In this document: piece by piece, positions 35,140-44,397 of the stretch
How positions within the stretch are numbered: the stretch's first letter is position 1
Layout: each line of letters begins with the position of its first letter
Source: Porphyromonas vaginalis
GTDB taxonomy: Bacteria; Bacteroidota; Bacteroidia; Bacteroidales; Porphyromonadaceae
DNA: 64,000 nt
Direction of reading: 5' to 3'
Assembly (NCBI RefSeq): GCF_958301595.1
Contig: NZ_CATQJU010000001.1
Span: forward strand, 1,674,001 to 1,738,000
Notes under the pieces: generated by a model
Told to the model about the DNA's origin: nothing
The model's input: the letters and a program-made list of their open reading frames with translations, nothing else
The model's database searches: none
Translations under genes and position numbers: made by a program

Positions 35140-36855
35140 TTATTGCTGTGGCGGGTCGCACCACTTGCCGTCACTCTTGATGAGCTCAATGAGACGATCC
35201 ACAGCTTCTGACGAAGGGATGCCGTGTACGAGTCGCTCCTGTCCACGGTATAGGTCGACCTTGCCGACACCTCCACCCACGTAACCGTAGTCAGCGTCGG
35301 CCATTTCGCCAGGACCATTGACGATGCAACCCATCACGCCGATCTTGAGATTAGGCAGATGCGCCAATCGCTGCTTGACCTGCGCTACCGTCTGCTGCAG
35401 GTCGAAGAGCGTACGCCCACAGCCTGGACAGCTGATGAACTCCGTGTGGGTCATCTTGATACGCACCGCCTGCAGGATACCATTGAGCAGGGCTAAGCGA
35501 GCCTTAGGACTCATAGCCACTGCTGAGAAAGCGACCGCATTACCGATCCCCTCTAGTAGCAAGGAGCCGAGCTGCGTAGCGCAGTCGATCAAGATGTCAT
35601 CGTAGCCTCTCGCATGGGACGCATAGTGCAGCAAGATGCGAGGCATCGAGCCTCTTCCCGAGAGCTGCTCCACGGCATAGCGTACCTTATATATATAGTC
35701 CAGCTCTGCGCCTCGTAGCTCTAGCCAAGCGTGTCCGTCCCAGTGAGCTGCAAAGTCCTCTAGATGCTGCAAGAGCCGATCCAGTGGTGTGTCTAGGTCT
35801 ATGACTTGTAATGGTTGTCGCTCATCGGCGAAAGCCAATTGCGTCTCCTCTAGTCGAGCATCAAAGCCCACGTCGAGAGCTGTCCCATCACTGTCTAGTG
35901 TCAGCACAGCGGGGTATTTAGCTAGTTCCGTAGCACCCTGCGCTTGGTCACGGGTTACGGAGCGATAAGTATGGTTAGCGTAGATTGGTCTAGTTTGGTC
36001 AAAAGTGGCCAACTGATCGATGTAAGCTATGAGCTTCTTGCCAAAGCGAAGCTCTGCCTCAGGCTCCTCGCTCAGAGAGACTCTCAGCGTGTCGCCCAGT
36101 CCGTCAACGAGTAGACTAGCAATGCCGATACAGCTCTTGACACGCCCGTCCTCACCAGCTCCCGCCTCGGTGACTCCAAGGTGCAGCGGGTAGTGCCAGT
36201 CTAGCGCATCCATACGCTCTACCAGTAGCCGCACCGCTTGCGTCATGACTAGGACGTTGGAGGCTTTCATCGAGATAACCACATCACGCATCCCTAGACT
36301 GTCGCACACCTCTAGGTACTCCATGCATGAGGCGACCATTCCCTCGGGCGTGTTGCCGTACTGAGCGAGGATGCGCTCAGAGAGGGATCCGTGATTGACC
36401 CCAATGCGTATGGCTCGGTGACGAGCCTGTGCTTCGCGAACGAAGCGTCCGAAGACCTCAGCGATCTCCGCCCGTGCCGTCTCATCGTCTAGCGCGGCTT
36501 TCTGATGAATGAAGTTGCCCGGGTTGATACGCACCTTGTCCACATGCTTGAGAGCCTCAAAGGCGGGGTCACTCCTAAAGTGTATGTCTGCCACGAGAGG
36601 CATACGACACCCCTCGGCGTGTAGTCGCTCAGCGATCACGCCTAGATTGGTAGCCTCTCGCACGCCCTGAGCGGTGTATCTAAAGAGTTGACACCCCTCG
36701 CTGGCACAGCGTAAGGCTTGTGCCACACAGAGATCGGTCTCCATCGTACTCACGTTGGCCATGCTCTGTAAGAGCAGTGGAGACTCGCCTCCTAGACGAG
36801 CCTCACCGACAGGTACGGTGTAGCTATGACGACGCTGGTATCTACAGAGAGACAT
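35140..36855 (-). CDS. ispG: (E)-4-hydroxy-3-methylbut-2-enyl-diphosphate synthase, long form
   Basis: IspG catalyses the penultimate step of the MEP isoprenoid pathway and needs a [4Fe-4S] cluster. The 571-residue product is the long, plant-like form usual in Bacteroidota, with an extra central domain between the TIM barrel ([25 protein letters not shown]) and the C-terminal cluster domain. Cluster Cys residues are visible in [11 protein letters not shown] and [10 protein letters not shown]. The start at 36855 ([17 protein letters not shown]) fits the family better than 36918. Confidence 0.95.
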   Translation of the reverse strand: MSLCRYQRRHSYTVPVGEARLGGESPLLLQSMANVSTMETDLCVAQALRCASEGCQLFRYTAQGVREATNLGVIAERLHAEGCRMPLVADIHFRSDPAFEALKHVDKVRINPGNFIHQKAALDDETARAEIAEVFGRFVREAQARHRAIRIGVNHGSLSERILAQYGNTPEGMVASCMEYLEVCDSLGMRDVVISMKASNVLVMTQAVRLLVERMDALDWHYPLHLGVTEAGAGEDGRVKSCIGIASLLVDGLGDTLRVSLSEEPEAELRFGKKLIAYIDQLATFDQTRPIYANHTYRSVTRDQAQGATELAKYPAVLTLDSDGTALDVGFDARLEETQLAFADERQPLQVIDLDTPLDRLLQHLEDFAAHWDGHAWLELRGAELDYIYKVRYAVEQLSGRGSMPRILLHYASHARGYDDILIDCATQLGSLLLEGIGNAVAFSAVAMSPKARLALLNGILQAVRIKMTHTEFISCPGCGRTLFDLQQTVAQVKQRLAHLPNLKIGVMGCIVNGPGEMADADYGYVGGGVGKVDLYRGQERLVHGIPSSEAVDRLIELIKSDGKWCDPPQQ

Positions 36856-36956
36856 AGGAATAGAGCGTGTGGTAGGTGTGTATAAAAGATAGATATAACG
36901 AGTAGGGCAGGAGGGCAAAAAGATCTATCGCCCTCCGCCTCTACATCGTCCTATCG

Positions 36957-37466
36957 TTAGTTTGTTTTGTACTTATAGTCAGAGATCTGAGCTAGCTCTT
37001 TGTTAGCCTTGACGATCTTCTCCTTGAGCGAAGCCTTCTGAGCTCTCACTCTCTGAGCTATCTCAGGATCGCCCAGAGCGAGCATCTGAGCCGCTAGGAG
37101 CGCTGCGTTTTGAGCAGCATTGACTCCGACCGTTGCTACGGGGATGCCCGGAGGCATCTGTACGATAGCTAGCAGAGCGTCTAGTCCCTCTAGTGAGGCA
37201 TCAATAGGCACTCCGATCACAGGCAGTGTAGTCATCGAAGCGATGACACCGCATAGGTGTGCAGCCATACCAGCGGCAGCTATGATGACACGTATGCCAC
37301 GCTCCTCGGCACCTCTTGCGAAATCAGCTACCTCATCGGGTGTACGATGGGCAGAGAGTGCGAGTAGCTCGAAAGGTATCTCCAGTGCCTCCAGTTGCTT
37401 GGCGGCACGCTGCATGATGGGTAGATCACTGGTGCTACCCATGATGACACTAACGAGAGGTTGCAT
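36957..37466 (-). CDS. purE: 5-(carboxyamino)imidazole ribonucleotide mutase
   Basis: The 169-residue class I PurE moves the carboxyl group of N5-CAIR to give CAIR in purine synthesis. Motifs seen are [35 protein letters not shown] (with the catalytic His), and [11 protein letters not shown]. Length is typical. It follows gcvH by 12 bp, and a small GGAGGGC/GCCCTCC dyad lies in the 101-bp gap before ispG. Confidence 0.95.
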   Translation of the reverse strand: MQPLVSVIMGSTSDLPIMQRAAKQLEALEIPFELLALSAHRTPDEVADFARGAEERGIRVIIAAAGMAAHLCGVIASMTTLPVIGVPIDASLEGLDALLAIVQMPPGIPVATVGVNAAQNAALLAAQMLALGDPEIAQRVRAQKASLKEKIVKANKELAQISDYKYKTN

Positions 37467-37478
37467 CTGCTCTAGCTC

Positions 37479-37859
37479 TTACTTACCGATCTTCTCTTGA
37501 TAGGCAGCAGCATCGAGTAGCTCGTCAGCCTCAGCGGGGTTTTCGATAGCTACCTTGATGATCCAGCCCTTGCCGTATGGATCCTCGTTGACCAGCTGAG
37601 GAGCATCCTCTAGCTCTGCGTTGACCTCTAGGACCTCGCCCGTCATAGGCATCATCAGGTCAGAAACGGTCTTGACAGCCTCGATAGAGCCAAAGACCTC
37701 GTTGCGGTCGATCTTCTCACCCTCGGTGTCGACGTCTACGTAGACGATCTCGCCTAGCTCGCTCTGAGCAAAGTCCGTGATGCCGATGACAGCCTCGTTG
37801 CCATTGATGCGTACCCACTCGTGGTCAGCTGTGTACTTTAGTTCGTTTGGGAAGTTCAT
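37479..37859 (-). CDS. gcvH: Glycine cleavage system H protein
   Basis: The 126-residue lipoyl carrier shuttles the methylamine group between the P and T proteins of glycine cleavage. The lipoylated residue is Lys63 in [12 protein letters not shown], and the flanking DHEWVRI and [12 protein letters not shown] segments are typical. Other gcv genes are not in the window; in Bacteroidota gcvH often stands beside purE, as here. Confidence 0.95.
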   Translation of the reverse strand: MNFPNELKYTADHEWVRINGNEAVIGITDFAQSELGEIVYVDVDTEGEKIDRNEVFGSIEAVKTVSDLMMPMTGEVLEVNAELEDAPQLVNEDPYGKGWIIKVAIENPAEADELLDAAAYQEKIGK

Positions 37860-37897
37860 AGTTGTTTATTCGTTAAATAGTTAGGATTGTATTCTCT

Positions 37898-38959
37898 TTA
37901 ATTATTGTCTCGCTTGTCTAGAGCCTCTTGCCAGTGCCAAGCACGTCGCAGACTCTCCTCGATAGGTATCTCAGCGTGCCACTGTAGCTCCTGCTCGCCG
38001 TAGCTCGTGTCGGCCCATATCTGCTCTATGTCGCCCGCTCTGCGGTCGCCCATGCGGTATGGCACCTTGCGCCCTGTGGCGCGCTCGAAGGCCTGTATCA
38101 GCTCCAAGACACTCAGCCCACGACCCATGCCTACATTATATATATAGTGTGCAGGATCTGTCTGTACATCGCTGCGATGCAGACGACGTAGTGCCGCTAG
38201 ATGAGCCTGTGCTAGGTCCATCACATCAATGTAGTCACGTATGCAGGTGCCGTCTGGCGTGTTGTAGTCATTGCCAAAGACAACGAGCTCCTTGCGAAGC
38301 CCAGCCACCGTCTGGGTCAGGAAGGGAATGAGGTTTTGCGGTGTGCCCACAGGCTCCTCGCCAATGAGTGCCGAGGGGTGCGCTCCGATAGGGTTAAAGT
38401 ATCGTAGTATGACCGCTTGTAGCGGCATGCCACTACGTACGGAGTCTATGATGATATCCTCGTTGATGCGCTTCGTATTGCCATAAGGCGAGGTAGCATC
38501 TTGACGCGGAGCCGACTCGGTGATCGGCAGGTGCTCAGCCGTGGGCTGTCCGTAGACCGTACAGGAGGAGGAGAAAACCAGGTGTTGCACACCATACTGC
38601 TCCATACAGCGTAGGAGCGTGATGAGCGAATTGATATTGTTGTCGTAGTAGCGTAGAGGCTGCTCGACCGACTCGCCGACTGCCTTGTGCGCTGCAAAGT
38701 GGATCACCCCCGCTATCTCGCCCTTGTGATGCTCGAAAACTTTACCCATAGCGGCTGCATCGGTGCAGTCCACCTCGTAGAAGGTCGGTCGTGTCGAGGT
38801 AATCTGTGCAATCGCATCAACCACCTCACGACGTGAGTTCGATAGGTTGTCTACTAGGATGACACCGTAGCCCGCCTCCTGCAGGACGACGGCCGTGTGG
38901 GAGGCTATGTATCCACAGCCACCAGTTAGTAGGATAGACTTTTTGGTCTGTTCTTGCAT
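37898..38959 (-). CDS. galE: UDP-glucose 4-epimerase
   Basis: The 353-residue NAD-dependent epimerase interconverts UDP-glucose and UDP-galactose for glycan synthesis. The N-terminal Rossmann motif reads LLTGGCGYIASH, where most family members have GGAGYIGS, so two small residues differ. The catalytic Ser is in FSSSCTVYG and Tyr/Lys in SPYGNTKR. The substrate-binding region (RYFNPIGAHPS) is normal. The start at 38959 (MQEQTKKSILLTGG) is chosen because the upstream TAGCTTTG box gives a leader of about 20 nt. Confidence 0.93.
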   Translation of the reverse strand: MQEQTKKSILLTGGCGYIASHTAVVLQEAGYGVILVDNLSNSRREVVDAIAQITSTRPTFYEVDCTDAAAMGKVFEHHKGEIAGVIHFAAHKAVGESVEQPLRYYDNNINSLITLLRCMEQYGVQHLVFSSSCTVYGQPTAEHLPITESAPRQDATSPYGNTKRINEDIIIDSVRSGMPLQAVILRYFNPIGAHPSALIGEEPVGTPQNLIPFLTQTVAGLRKELVVFGNDYNTPDGTCIRDYIDVMDLAQAHLAALRRLHRSDVQTDPAHYIYNVGMGRGLSVLELIQAFERATGRKVPYRMGDRRAGDIEQIWADTSYGEQELQWHAEIPIEESLRRAWHWQEALDKRDNN

Positions 38960-38987
38960 TGTTATGAGCACTAGCAATTCATTAGGG

Positions 38988-38995
38988 CAAAGCTA
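38988..38995 (-). promoter_or_regulatory. TAGCTTTG -7 box upstream of galE
   Basis: Fits TAnnTTTG on the minus strand. It could drive the co-directional galE-gcvH-purE-ispG-dut series, where most gaps are under 40 bp. Confidence 0.6.
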
Positions 38996-39108
38996 ACGGA
39001 GTCTTCAGATCCCATTAGCTTTCCAAAATTACGACAAATCCACGACATAGCGAATTGAGCCAAAGATTCGTCGACACGCTTTGACTGGCTCAGCGAACTA
39101 AAAAAGGG

Positions 39109-41523
39109 TTAGAAGCGGCGCTCGATGTCCCGTGCACCTTGGCTGCGAGTGGAGGAGGTGTCCTTGCCGTTGGAGAGCTTGTAGGAGATCGATAGGTAGA
39201 GCGTCGGGTCGTCATAACTGTTGTCGAAGGTGACGCTGTAGCCGTCGTACTGGCTCACCCCTTTGTAGTGCGAGACTAGAAGGTTTAGTCCAGCGATGGA
39301 GAGCGCGAGCCGTCTATTCAAGAGGAAGTAGCTCATGCCGAGCCCCAGATTGTACTGTGGCTCTAGCGTGACGACCGTTGTCTTCTGCCGTCCCGTGTAC
39401 TCGCCCGAGAGGAAGCCAGTCCAGGTGCGGCTCTCGTTGAAGGTAAAGTCCAGGTAGCCGCTGAGACCCCACTCACTGCCTGTCATCTTAGGCGGGAGCT
39501 GTGGCAATGTGGAGGTGTAAATGCTTCGGCCGTAGTACGCTTCTAGATTGGCACTCATCCAGCGGAGCTTGTCAAAGTAGTAGCCCGCCTCGGCTCCCAG
39601 GAAGAGACTGTTTTGGGCATTCTCCATCTGCGTGTAGACCCGCTCGCCCTGTAGGGTAGATATAGGAGTCATCAGCCGCAGTCCTCTCCGCAAGCGTCCG
39701 CGGATAGAGAGGGCTTGGTCGAAGGTGTAGCCGACACCCAGCAAGTAGCGTAGCTCAGGACGAAGCTGCGCATTCCCCTGATAAAAGGTTCGCTCGTTGA
39801 CCTGCCAGACGAAAGGGTTGAGGTCTCTAAACTTAGGCTCCACGATGGAGCTATTGACCGTGAGCGTCAGCTGATGCCTTGGCGAGGGGGTGTAGCTGGT
39901 ATGTAGCATCGGGAGCCAAGCATCGTCATAGCGGTCTAGCTCAGGGATCGTAGTCATCACTTGCCCCTGCTGTGCCAGATGCGACTTGACCCCAAGGTAG
40001 CGCACCCCTAGGCGCATCCACCACTGTTCGTTCAGGCGCAGCGTACCGCTGATGTAAGGCGAGAGGCTCCACTCCTGCCAGACGATGTCGTTGCGTTGCT
40101 GTATGAGCGGATGCGGACTCACCGCATCGTTGTGCGCTCGGTGATTGGCAGAGCTACTCCAAGCGCCCTTGAGACCAGTCTCTAGGAGGTAGCGGTGGTC
40201 ACTGTCTAGATAAATAGCGTAGTCGCTACTCAGGTGCGCCCCTGAGGTGCGCAGGTCCCGCTCCTCACTATAAGCTAAGAAAGGGTCGCTCTGTGGCAAT
40301 TCCTGACCTACGTAAGTAGTTTGTGAGTCGTTCGTTAGGTTAAAGTAGGACAGCTCACTCCAGAGCTGTCCGCCCCGCTCCCCAAAGGTTGCCTCCCAGT
40401 AAGCGGTCGCCGTGATGCGTGGCTCGGTAGCTAGGTAGCCGTTGCTATTCTCCACGACCCGCTCTGGGGTACCTGGTTGCGTAGTCGTCTCCTGACTCTC
40501 GAAGATATTGCGGTACTTCTTCCTATTCCACGAGAGTGCCATGCCCAGCAGGCTTTTCTCCCCGTATGCGTATTGTAGCGTACCACGCACACCCACATAG
40601 TCATAGCGTCCCACCGAGGGGGTGTAAGTATGATAGCGATAATCTTTCGCCTCGTAGGTGACATCCTCCAGATTGTCCGATCCGTTGAAGTTGATAGAAG
40701 GAGCTATCGAGGCAAAGAGCCCTCGCCGATTGTAAAGCAGTGAGCCGTAGCCTCCGTAGCGATAGCTATCCTTGTTGGCATACATACCTTCCGTGCCAAT
40801 CACCCCGCCCATATACTCCTTAAAGAGGGAGGAGGTGTGCAGGATAATCATCGCCGTATTGCCATCTGGGTCGTACCTAAGTGGTGGCTGCATGATCACC
40901 TCCACACGGTCTATCAGCCCCGCATCGTAACCCTTGAGAAGACCAGCAATCTCCGAGGCGTCGACCCGCTGCAAGACGTTGCCTATCTTGACCAAGACCT
41001 GCTCCTTGCCTATGATGCCAAGCTGGTTGCCCTTCACCTGCACCTTCGGTATATGCTTGAGCAAGTCTAAGGCATCGTTGCTACGCTCTCGTATCTTGTG
41101 TACATCGACCGCAAAGCCGTCGGGCTGCGTTCGCACTCCAACGATCTGCCCCCGCACGACCACCGTCTGCAGCTCCTCGGCACTCGTCTCAAGGGTAATG
41201 GTACCAAGGTCGAGTGGCTCGGCCGTGAGACTAATCTCCTCCGTGTGCATCGCATAGCCGAGGTAGCTCACGCCAAAGATATAGTTCCCGGCAGGCGCAC
41301 GCATCGTAAAGTGCCCCGCAGCATCGCTCACGGCAAATTGCACAATCTCTTGCGTCTCCCGATCCTTCACGAGGAAGACGGAGGCCCCCTCGAGTGCCCC
41401 TTCAGCATTTTTGATAGTTCCCGTGATGGCTCCCCCAGTCGTCTGTGCTGTGGCGATGACGCTCCATAGGAACAGTCCGATGGCTAGGTGTAGTAGTCTC
41501 TTGATCGTTCGTGTATGTCGCAT
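39109..41523 (-). CDS. TonB-dependent-receptor-like outer-membrane beta-barrel protein
   Basis: The start at 41523 (MRHTRTIKRLLHLAIGLFLW to IATAQ) gives a signal peptide; an ATG at 41790 would add 89 unrelated residues. The 804-residue product begins with a carboxypeptidase-D regulatory-like domain (GAITGTIKNAEGALEGASVF, about 30-110) and a plug-like domain (VDVHKIRERSNDALDLLKHI to DRVEVIMQPP). A large beta-barrel ending in alternating aromatic strands follows (YLSISYKLS). It resembles the OMP_b-brl_3 group of Bacteroidota receptors. No TonB box can be confirmed and no SusD partner is adjacent, so the substrate is unknown. A TATATTTG box lies about 45 bp upstream. Confidence 0.85.
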   Translation of the reverse strand: MRHTRTIKRLLHLAIGLFLWSVIATAQTTGGAITGTIKNAEGALEGASVFLVKDRETQEIVQFAVSDAAGHFTMRAPAGNYIFGVSYLGYAMHTEEISLTAEPLDLGTITLETSAEELQTVVVRGQIVGVRTQPDGFAVDVHKIRERSNDALDLLKHIPKVQVKGNQLGIIGKEQVLVKIGNVLQRVDASEIAGLLKGYDAGLIDRVEVIMQPPLRYDPDGNTAMIILHTSSLFKEYMGGVIGTEGMYANKDSYRYGGYGSLLYNRRGLFASIAPSINFNGSDNLEDVTYEAKDYRYHTYTPSVGRYDYVGVRGTLQYAYGEKSLLGMALSWNRKKYRNIFESQETTTQPGTPERVVENSNGYLATEPRITATAYWEATFGERGGQLWSELSYFNLTNDSQTTYVGQELPQSDPFLAYSEERDLRTSGAHLSSDYAIYLDSDHRYLLETGLKGAWSSSANHRAHNDAVSPHPLIQQRNDIVWQEWSLSPYISGTLRLNEQWWMRLGVRYLGVKSHLAQQGQVMTTIPELDRYDDAWLPMLHTSYTPSPRHQLTLTVNSSIVEPKFRDLNPFVWQVNERTFYQGNAQLRPELRYLLGVGYTFDQALSIRGRLRRGLRLMTPISTLQGERVYTQMENAQNSLFLGAEAGYYFDKLRWMSANLEAYYGRSIYTSTLPQLPPKMTGSEWGLSGYLDFTFNESRTWTGFLSGEYTGRQKTTVVTLEPQYNLGLGMSYFLLNRRLALSIAGLNLLVSHYKGVSQYDGYSVTFDNSYDDPTLYLSISYKLSNGKDTSSTRSQGARDIERRF

Positions 41524-41564
41524 AGTGTGTCGTGTGTATGTCGTAATTCTGCAGTAAGCAGTGG

Positions 41565-41572
41565 CAAATATA
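41565..41572 (-). promoter_or_regulatory. TATATTTG -7 box of the outer-membrane receptor gene
   Basis: Fits TAnnTTTG on the minus strand, with a T-rich and CCCTTTG-containing stretch upstream. Confidence 0.55.
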
Positions 41573-41705
41573 GGGAAAACCGCCCTACAAAGGGCTACTT
41601 GACGGACGACGAACCGCGCTGCTACAAGACGGATCGCTCTAGCCCAAACTTCGTGGCAACTATCTGTATAGGAGGCTCGACGAGTACCCAACGTATCTGC
41701 TGCAA

Positions 41706-42098
41706 CTAAGAATGCTTCCCATCTGAGAATGTGTTCTTCATCAAGAACGTGTAGTATAAAGTATACAACACAAGCAATAGGAATAACCAAACAAAGGAGC
41801 GCTTAGGGTATACGTCCAATAAGCTTAGTCCATATACAGCTGGAATAATGAGCGGGATGAAGAAAACGAATTTGCGTTTGCTCCAAAACGACAACAGCAG
41901 TAATAAGGATTGAGTGGCAAACAGCACGATAGTCCAAGTTACCATAGCCAATCCATAAGCAACATTAGGGTGGGCTATAGGAGCTAATCTATTCATTAGG
42001 CACATAGCTAATAAATAAATTAGGCTCATTACAAGACTCAAAACGATTGCTATTGTAACTCTCATTTCCTGCATACGGAGTGCGTCTTGGACCTGCAC
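41706..42098 (-). CDS. Small multi-pass membrane protein, unknown function
   Basis: The 130-residue product is mostly hydrophobic, with four likely membrane helices: IAIVLSLVMSLIYLLAM, MVTWTIVLFATQSLLLL, FFIPLIIPAVYGLSLL and FVWLFLLLVLYTLYYTF. I do not recognise the family. It follows the next gene upstream (42112-42678) by 13 bp and probably shares its transcript. The start could be the ATG at 42098 or the one at 42065 (MRVTIAIV). Base composition is lower in GC than that of the housekeeping genes. Confidence 0.6.
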   Translation of the reverse strand: MQVQDALRMQEMRVTIAIVLSLVMSLIYLLAMCLMNRLAPIAHPNVAYGLAMVTWTIVLFATQSLLLLLSFWSKRKFVFFIPLIIPAVYGLSLLDVYPKRSFVWLFLLLVLYTLYYTFLMKNTFSDGKHS

Positions 42099-42111
42099 AA
42101 CATCACACTTC

Positions 42112-42678
42112 TCAATATTTCAAGGACTCGTTTACCGTTTTTACGCCTTGCGAAGTGTAGTATTTCCATGTCCCTACTTCCTCTGCATCAGCTTCTACAT
42201 CATCTTGAAATATGCACCATCCTTCTGAAGTGATTTTGCCATCAACATCATAATTTATCATATAGCATTGCAGTGTTGAGCTTGGGTTATAAAATCCTGC
42301 CTTTCGCGCCTCTTTTAGAAAGTCTGAATTCTTTGAGATTTTGGTTTGTGAGAAGGAAACCATACCATTAGCATAGAAAAATAGCCATTGATGCACTGGC
42401 ATATTATTGTGGTAATATCCAGAGGCTGCGAGATAATATCTATCATGTCCCAACTTACTGTATATCTGAGCAAAGCCGTCTTTAACTCCATCAGCATAGA
42501 AGCATAGTGAAACATTGTCATCAGTAGCTTCACACCAATACCCCGTTTTTCTACCCAAAGAGTCAGATTGATTAATGTGTTTTAAGTTGATATCCAAGGG
42601 GGCTATGGGTAAACTTATTGTTTGTCCCCAAATAGTGGAGCAAACAACAAGTTGTAATATTAATATAGACAGTCTCAT
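42112..42678 (-). CDS. Secreted/periplasmic protein with MORN-like (YwqK-like) segments, unknown function
   Basis: The 188-residue product has a signal peptide (MRLSILILQLVVCSTIWGQ). Short Gly/Trp/Tyr-rich segments (SLGRKTGYWCEATDD, GFAQIYSKLG, NMPVHQWLFFYANGMVSFSQ, EVGTWKYYTSQG) recall the MORN-like repeats of YwqK-type proteins. The similarity is weak and no function can be assigned. It is lower in GC than its surroundings, suggesting recent arrival. A TACATTTG box lies about 97 bp upstream. Confidence 0.6.
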   Translation of the reverse strand: MRLSILILQLVVCSTIWGQTISLPIAPLDINLKHINQSDSLGRKTGYWCEATDDNVSLCFYADGVKDGFAQIYSKLGHDRYYLAASGYYHNNMPVHQWLFFYANGMVSFSQTKISKNSDFLKEARKAGFYNPSSTLQCYMINYDVDGKITSEGWCIFQDDVEADAEEVGTWKYYTSQGVKTVNESLKY

Positions 42679-42774
42679 GTGTAGTTATTTAAGTATATAT
42701 ATCAAGCTCTTTGCTGGACCTATCCATTCATATTCTGTCCTGTACACATTCCAGTGTCCAGTGCAAGACGCTTA

Positions 42775-42782
42775 CAAATGTA
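42775..42782 (-). promoter_or_regulatory. TACATTTG -7 box of the MORN-like gene
   Basis: Fits TAnnTTTG on the minus strand, preceded by a T-rich stretch. Confidence 0.5.
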
Positions 42783-42879
42783 GGGAAAAACTTCGTAGGG
42801 AGTTCCGCACATTTCATTTAAGTCTTTCGCTCCCCTTTCGCCCCTAGAGGGGGGCATTTCGTATTGCACTTATTACTGG

Positions 42880-42932
42880 AAAAAGCAATTGAGCAAGCCA
42901 GAAGAGGAAAGTATCCTCTCTGACCTGCTCAA
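42880..42932 (-). terminator. Terminator after the 43009-43653 gene
   Basis: On the minus strand TTGAGCAGGTCAGAGAGGA pairs with TCCTCTTCTGGCTTGCTCAA with small mismatches, followed by TTGCTTTTTC. Confidence 0.8.
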
Positions 42933-43008
42933 TGAGCTAAAAAAGAGTTGTCGTATAGCCTATCTGATGTCTCTCTGTTGTACTCTGACGTTGATAGGCA
43001 TTGTCTGC

Positions 43009-43653
43009 TTACAAGTAAAGGTCAAAAGCCAACCCTAGCTCCTCCGTGTAGACAGGTACAGGTGAGCCCTGCTGAGGACGCTTACCGAAGTAGTGCCCTG
43101 CATGGTTGTACAAGTTTACCCCAAGGCGAGTACCACAATCCATTTGGTAGAGATACCCGAGAGAGATACGACGGGAGATACCCCAGCGGTGGTGCATTGT
43201 CTTGTCTTGCTCAAACTTGGTACTACACATAGAGACGTAAGCACCGACCCGCACCACAACCACATGCTTCTGACTATTAGACTCATAGAAAGACCATGGA
43301 TTGAATTCTGTACCAAGATCTAAGAGAGACATAGACTTGAATTGCCCTGCAGTAGCCTTGTCTTGATTGATGCCGTAGGCATAGCTAGCTGCAAGCGTGG
43401 GGAGCGTTAGGGACTTCTTGTGTAGAAGCCAACCGACCTGTACCCGTCCACCTACTTGTGGATAGGTAAACTGATCTGTAGTTGTACCCAGTGCAGGAGA
43501 TAAGAGTACGCCCATACCCATTGGAGCTACTGAAGCGTGAAAGCCAAATAGCTCTTTAGGGGTGTACTTTGTTGCCGTGCTTTCCTGAGCCCATGTGTTA
43601 AGGCTCCCGAGGAGTGCGAAAATGAGAGAGAGAATCCAGATTTTCTTGTTCAT
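43009..43653 (-). CDS. Probable outer-membrane beta-barrel protein, unknown function
   Basis: The 214-residue product has a signal peptide (MNKKIWILSLIFALLGSLNT to WAQ) and alternating strands such as GGRVQVGWLLH, HVVVVRVGAYVSM and RLGVNLYNHAGHYFG. It ends in an aromatic/hydrophobic strand (ELGLAFDLYL), consistent with a small porin-like barrel. I do not recognise the family. It is followed by a clear terminator and preceded by the 43826-44324 repeat island. It has no obvious functional partner nearby. Confidence 0.7.
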   Translation of the reverse strand: MNKKIWILSLIFALLGSLNTWAQESTATKYTPKELFGFHASVAPMGMGVLLSPALGTTTDQFTYPQVGGRVQVGWLLHKKSLTLPTLAASYAYGINQDKATAGQFKSMSLLDLGTEFNPWSFYESNSQKHVVVVRVGAYVSMCSTKFEQDKTMHHRWGISRRISLGYLYQMDCGTRLGVNLYNHAGHYFGKRPQQGSPVPVYTEELGLAFDLYL

Positions 43654-43825
43654 AGTTATAGGATCTGTTTAGTTGTGCTTACTCTTTGGATGTAGCGTTT
43701 TTCGGCTTACACGCTCCCCTCTGGGAGGGGTTGTTTTTGTTTTACAGAGGCAAAGTTCGAGTAGTTTTATCGGGTGTGCAATACCCGAAAGGGTAATTCT
43801 GCTCTTGCTCCTCACTTTTCACCAG

Positions 43826-43915
43826 GGCTGACGCACTATAATTGCTCTGTCAGGAGCTGCACATGAGCGACAAGCGAGGAATAGATGAGTCCGTTATATA
43901 TAAATGTGTCAGTCC
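43826..43915. repeat. MITE-like element with GGCTGAC ends, copy B
   Basis: About 90 bp with near-complementary ends GGCTGACGCA and TGTGTCAGTCC. The interior GAGCGACAAGCGAGGAATAG is shared with copies A and C. Confidence 0.65.
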
Positions 43916-43994
43916 CCTAATCTCTAACTTCTAACCTCTAGTCTCTAATAACATATCTTTACGGGGAAATTGGTCCGATTCTATACTTTCTCGA

Positions 43995-44160
43995 ATATCC
44001 ACGTGGAAAATCTCAAATCTCCACGTGGATATTTTTTATTTTCCACGTGGGCGTCATTCATTTCCTCCGAAGTTTCATTTGATTCCTCCGAAGAATTTTT
44101 TATTCCCTACCTGGGAAATAAAAAATATCCACGTGGAGATTTCGAAATATCCACGTGGAA
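43995..44160. repeat. CACGTG palindrome array, 22-bp period, copy 2
   Basis: Eight units are centred at about 44002, 44024, 44046, 44068, 44090, 44110, 44132 and 44154. It is the reverse complement of 5840-6010 with a few changes, and keeps the two central CTCCGAAG-type units. Confidence 0.85.
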
Positions 44161-44246
44161 ATCAGTTTTCCCCGACACGATGCCGTTTCGATATGTAGTC
44201 GGCTCTAAATTATTGTAGCGAGTCGTCGTTGAATTTCCCCAGAGAT

Positions 44247-44324
44247 GGCTGACGTATCATAATCGTTTTTTTAGGAGCGACACATGAGCGATGAGCGAGG
44301 AATGAATGATATAATGCGTCAGCC
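44247..44324. repeat. MITE-like element with GGCTGAC ends, copy C
   Basis: Ends GGCTGACGTATCATAAT and ATATAATGCGTCAGCC are inverted repeats. It has a diverged interior with GAGCGATGAGCGAGGAATGA. With copy B it brackets the palindrome array. The remainder of 43654-44397 shows no gene. Confidence 0.65.
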
Positions 44325-44368
44325 CTATACGTTTCACCCTTTCGGGTAACGGTCTAGTGCGAAATGAG

Positions 44369-44376
44369 TACCTTTG
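44369..44376 (+). promoter_or_regulatory. TACCTTTG -7 box of the LuxR-type regulator
   Basis: Fits TAnnTTTG. The predicted transcription start is about 15-27 nt before the two candidate ATGs (44398, 44410). Confidence 0.6.
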
Positions 44377-44397
44377 CGTCGCTTGTTCATAAGATGA

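Noticed and set aside
38978-39108. Possible small RNA or tRNA between galE and the receptor gene
   Set aside because: Only a promoter box is visible; no cloverleaf or conserved RNA motif. No tRNA or rRNA gene was recognised anywhere in the window.
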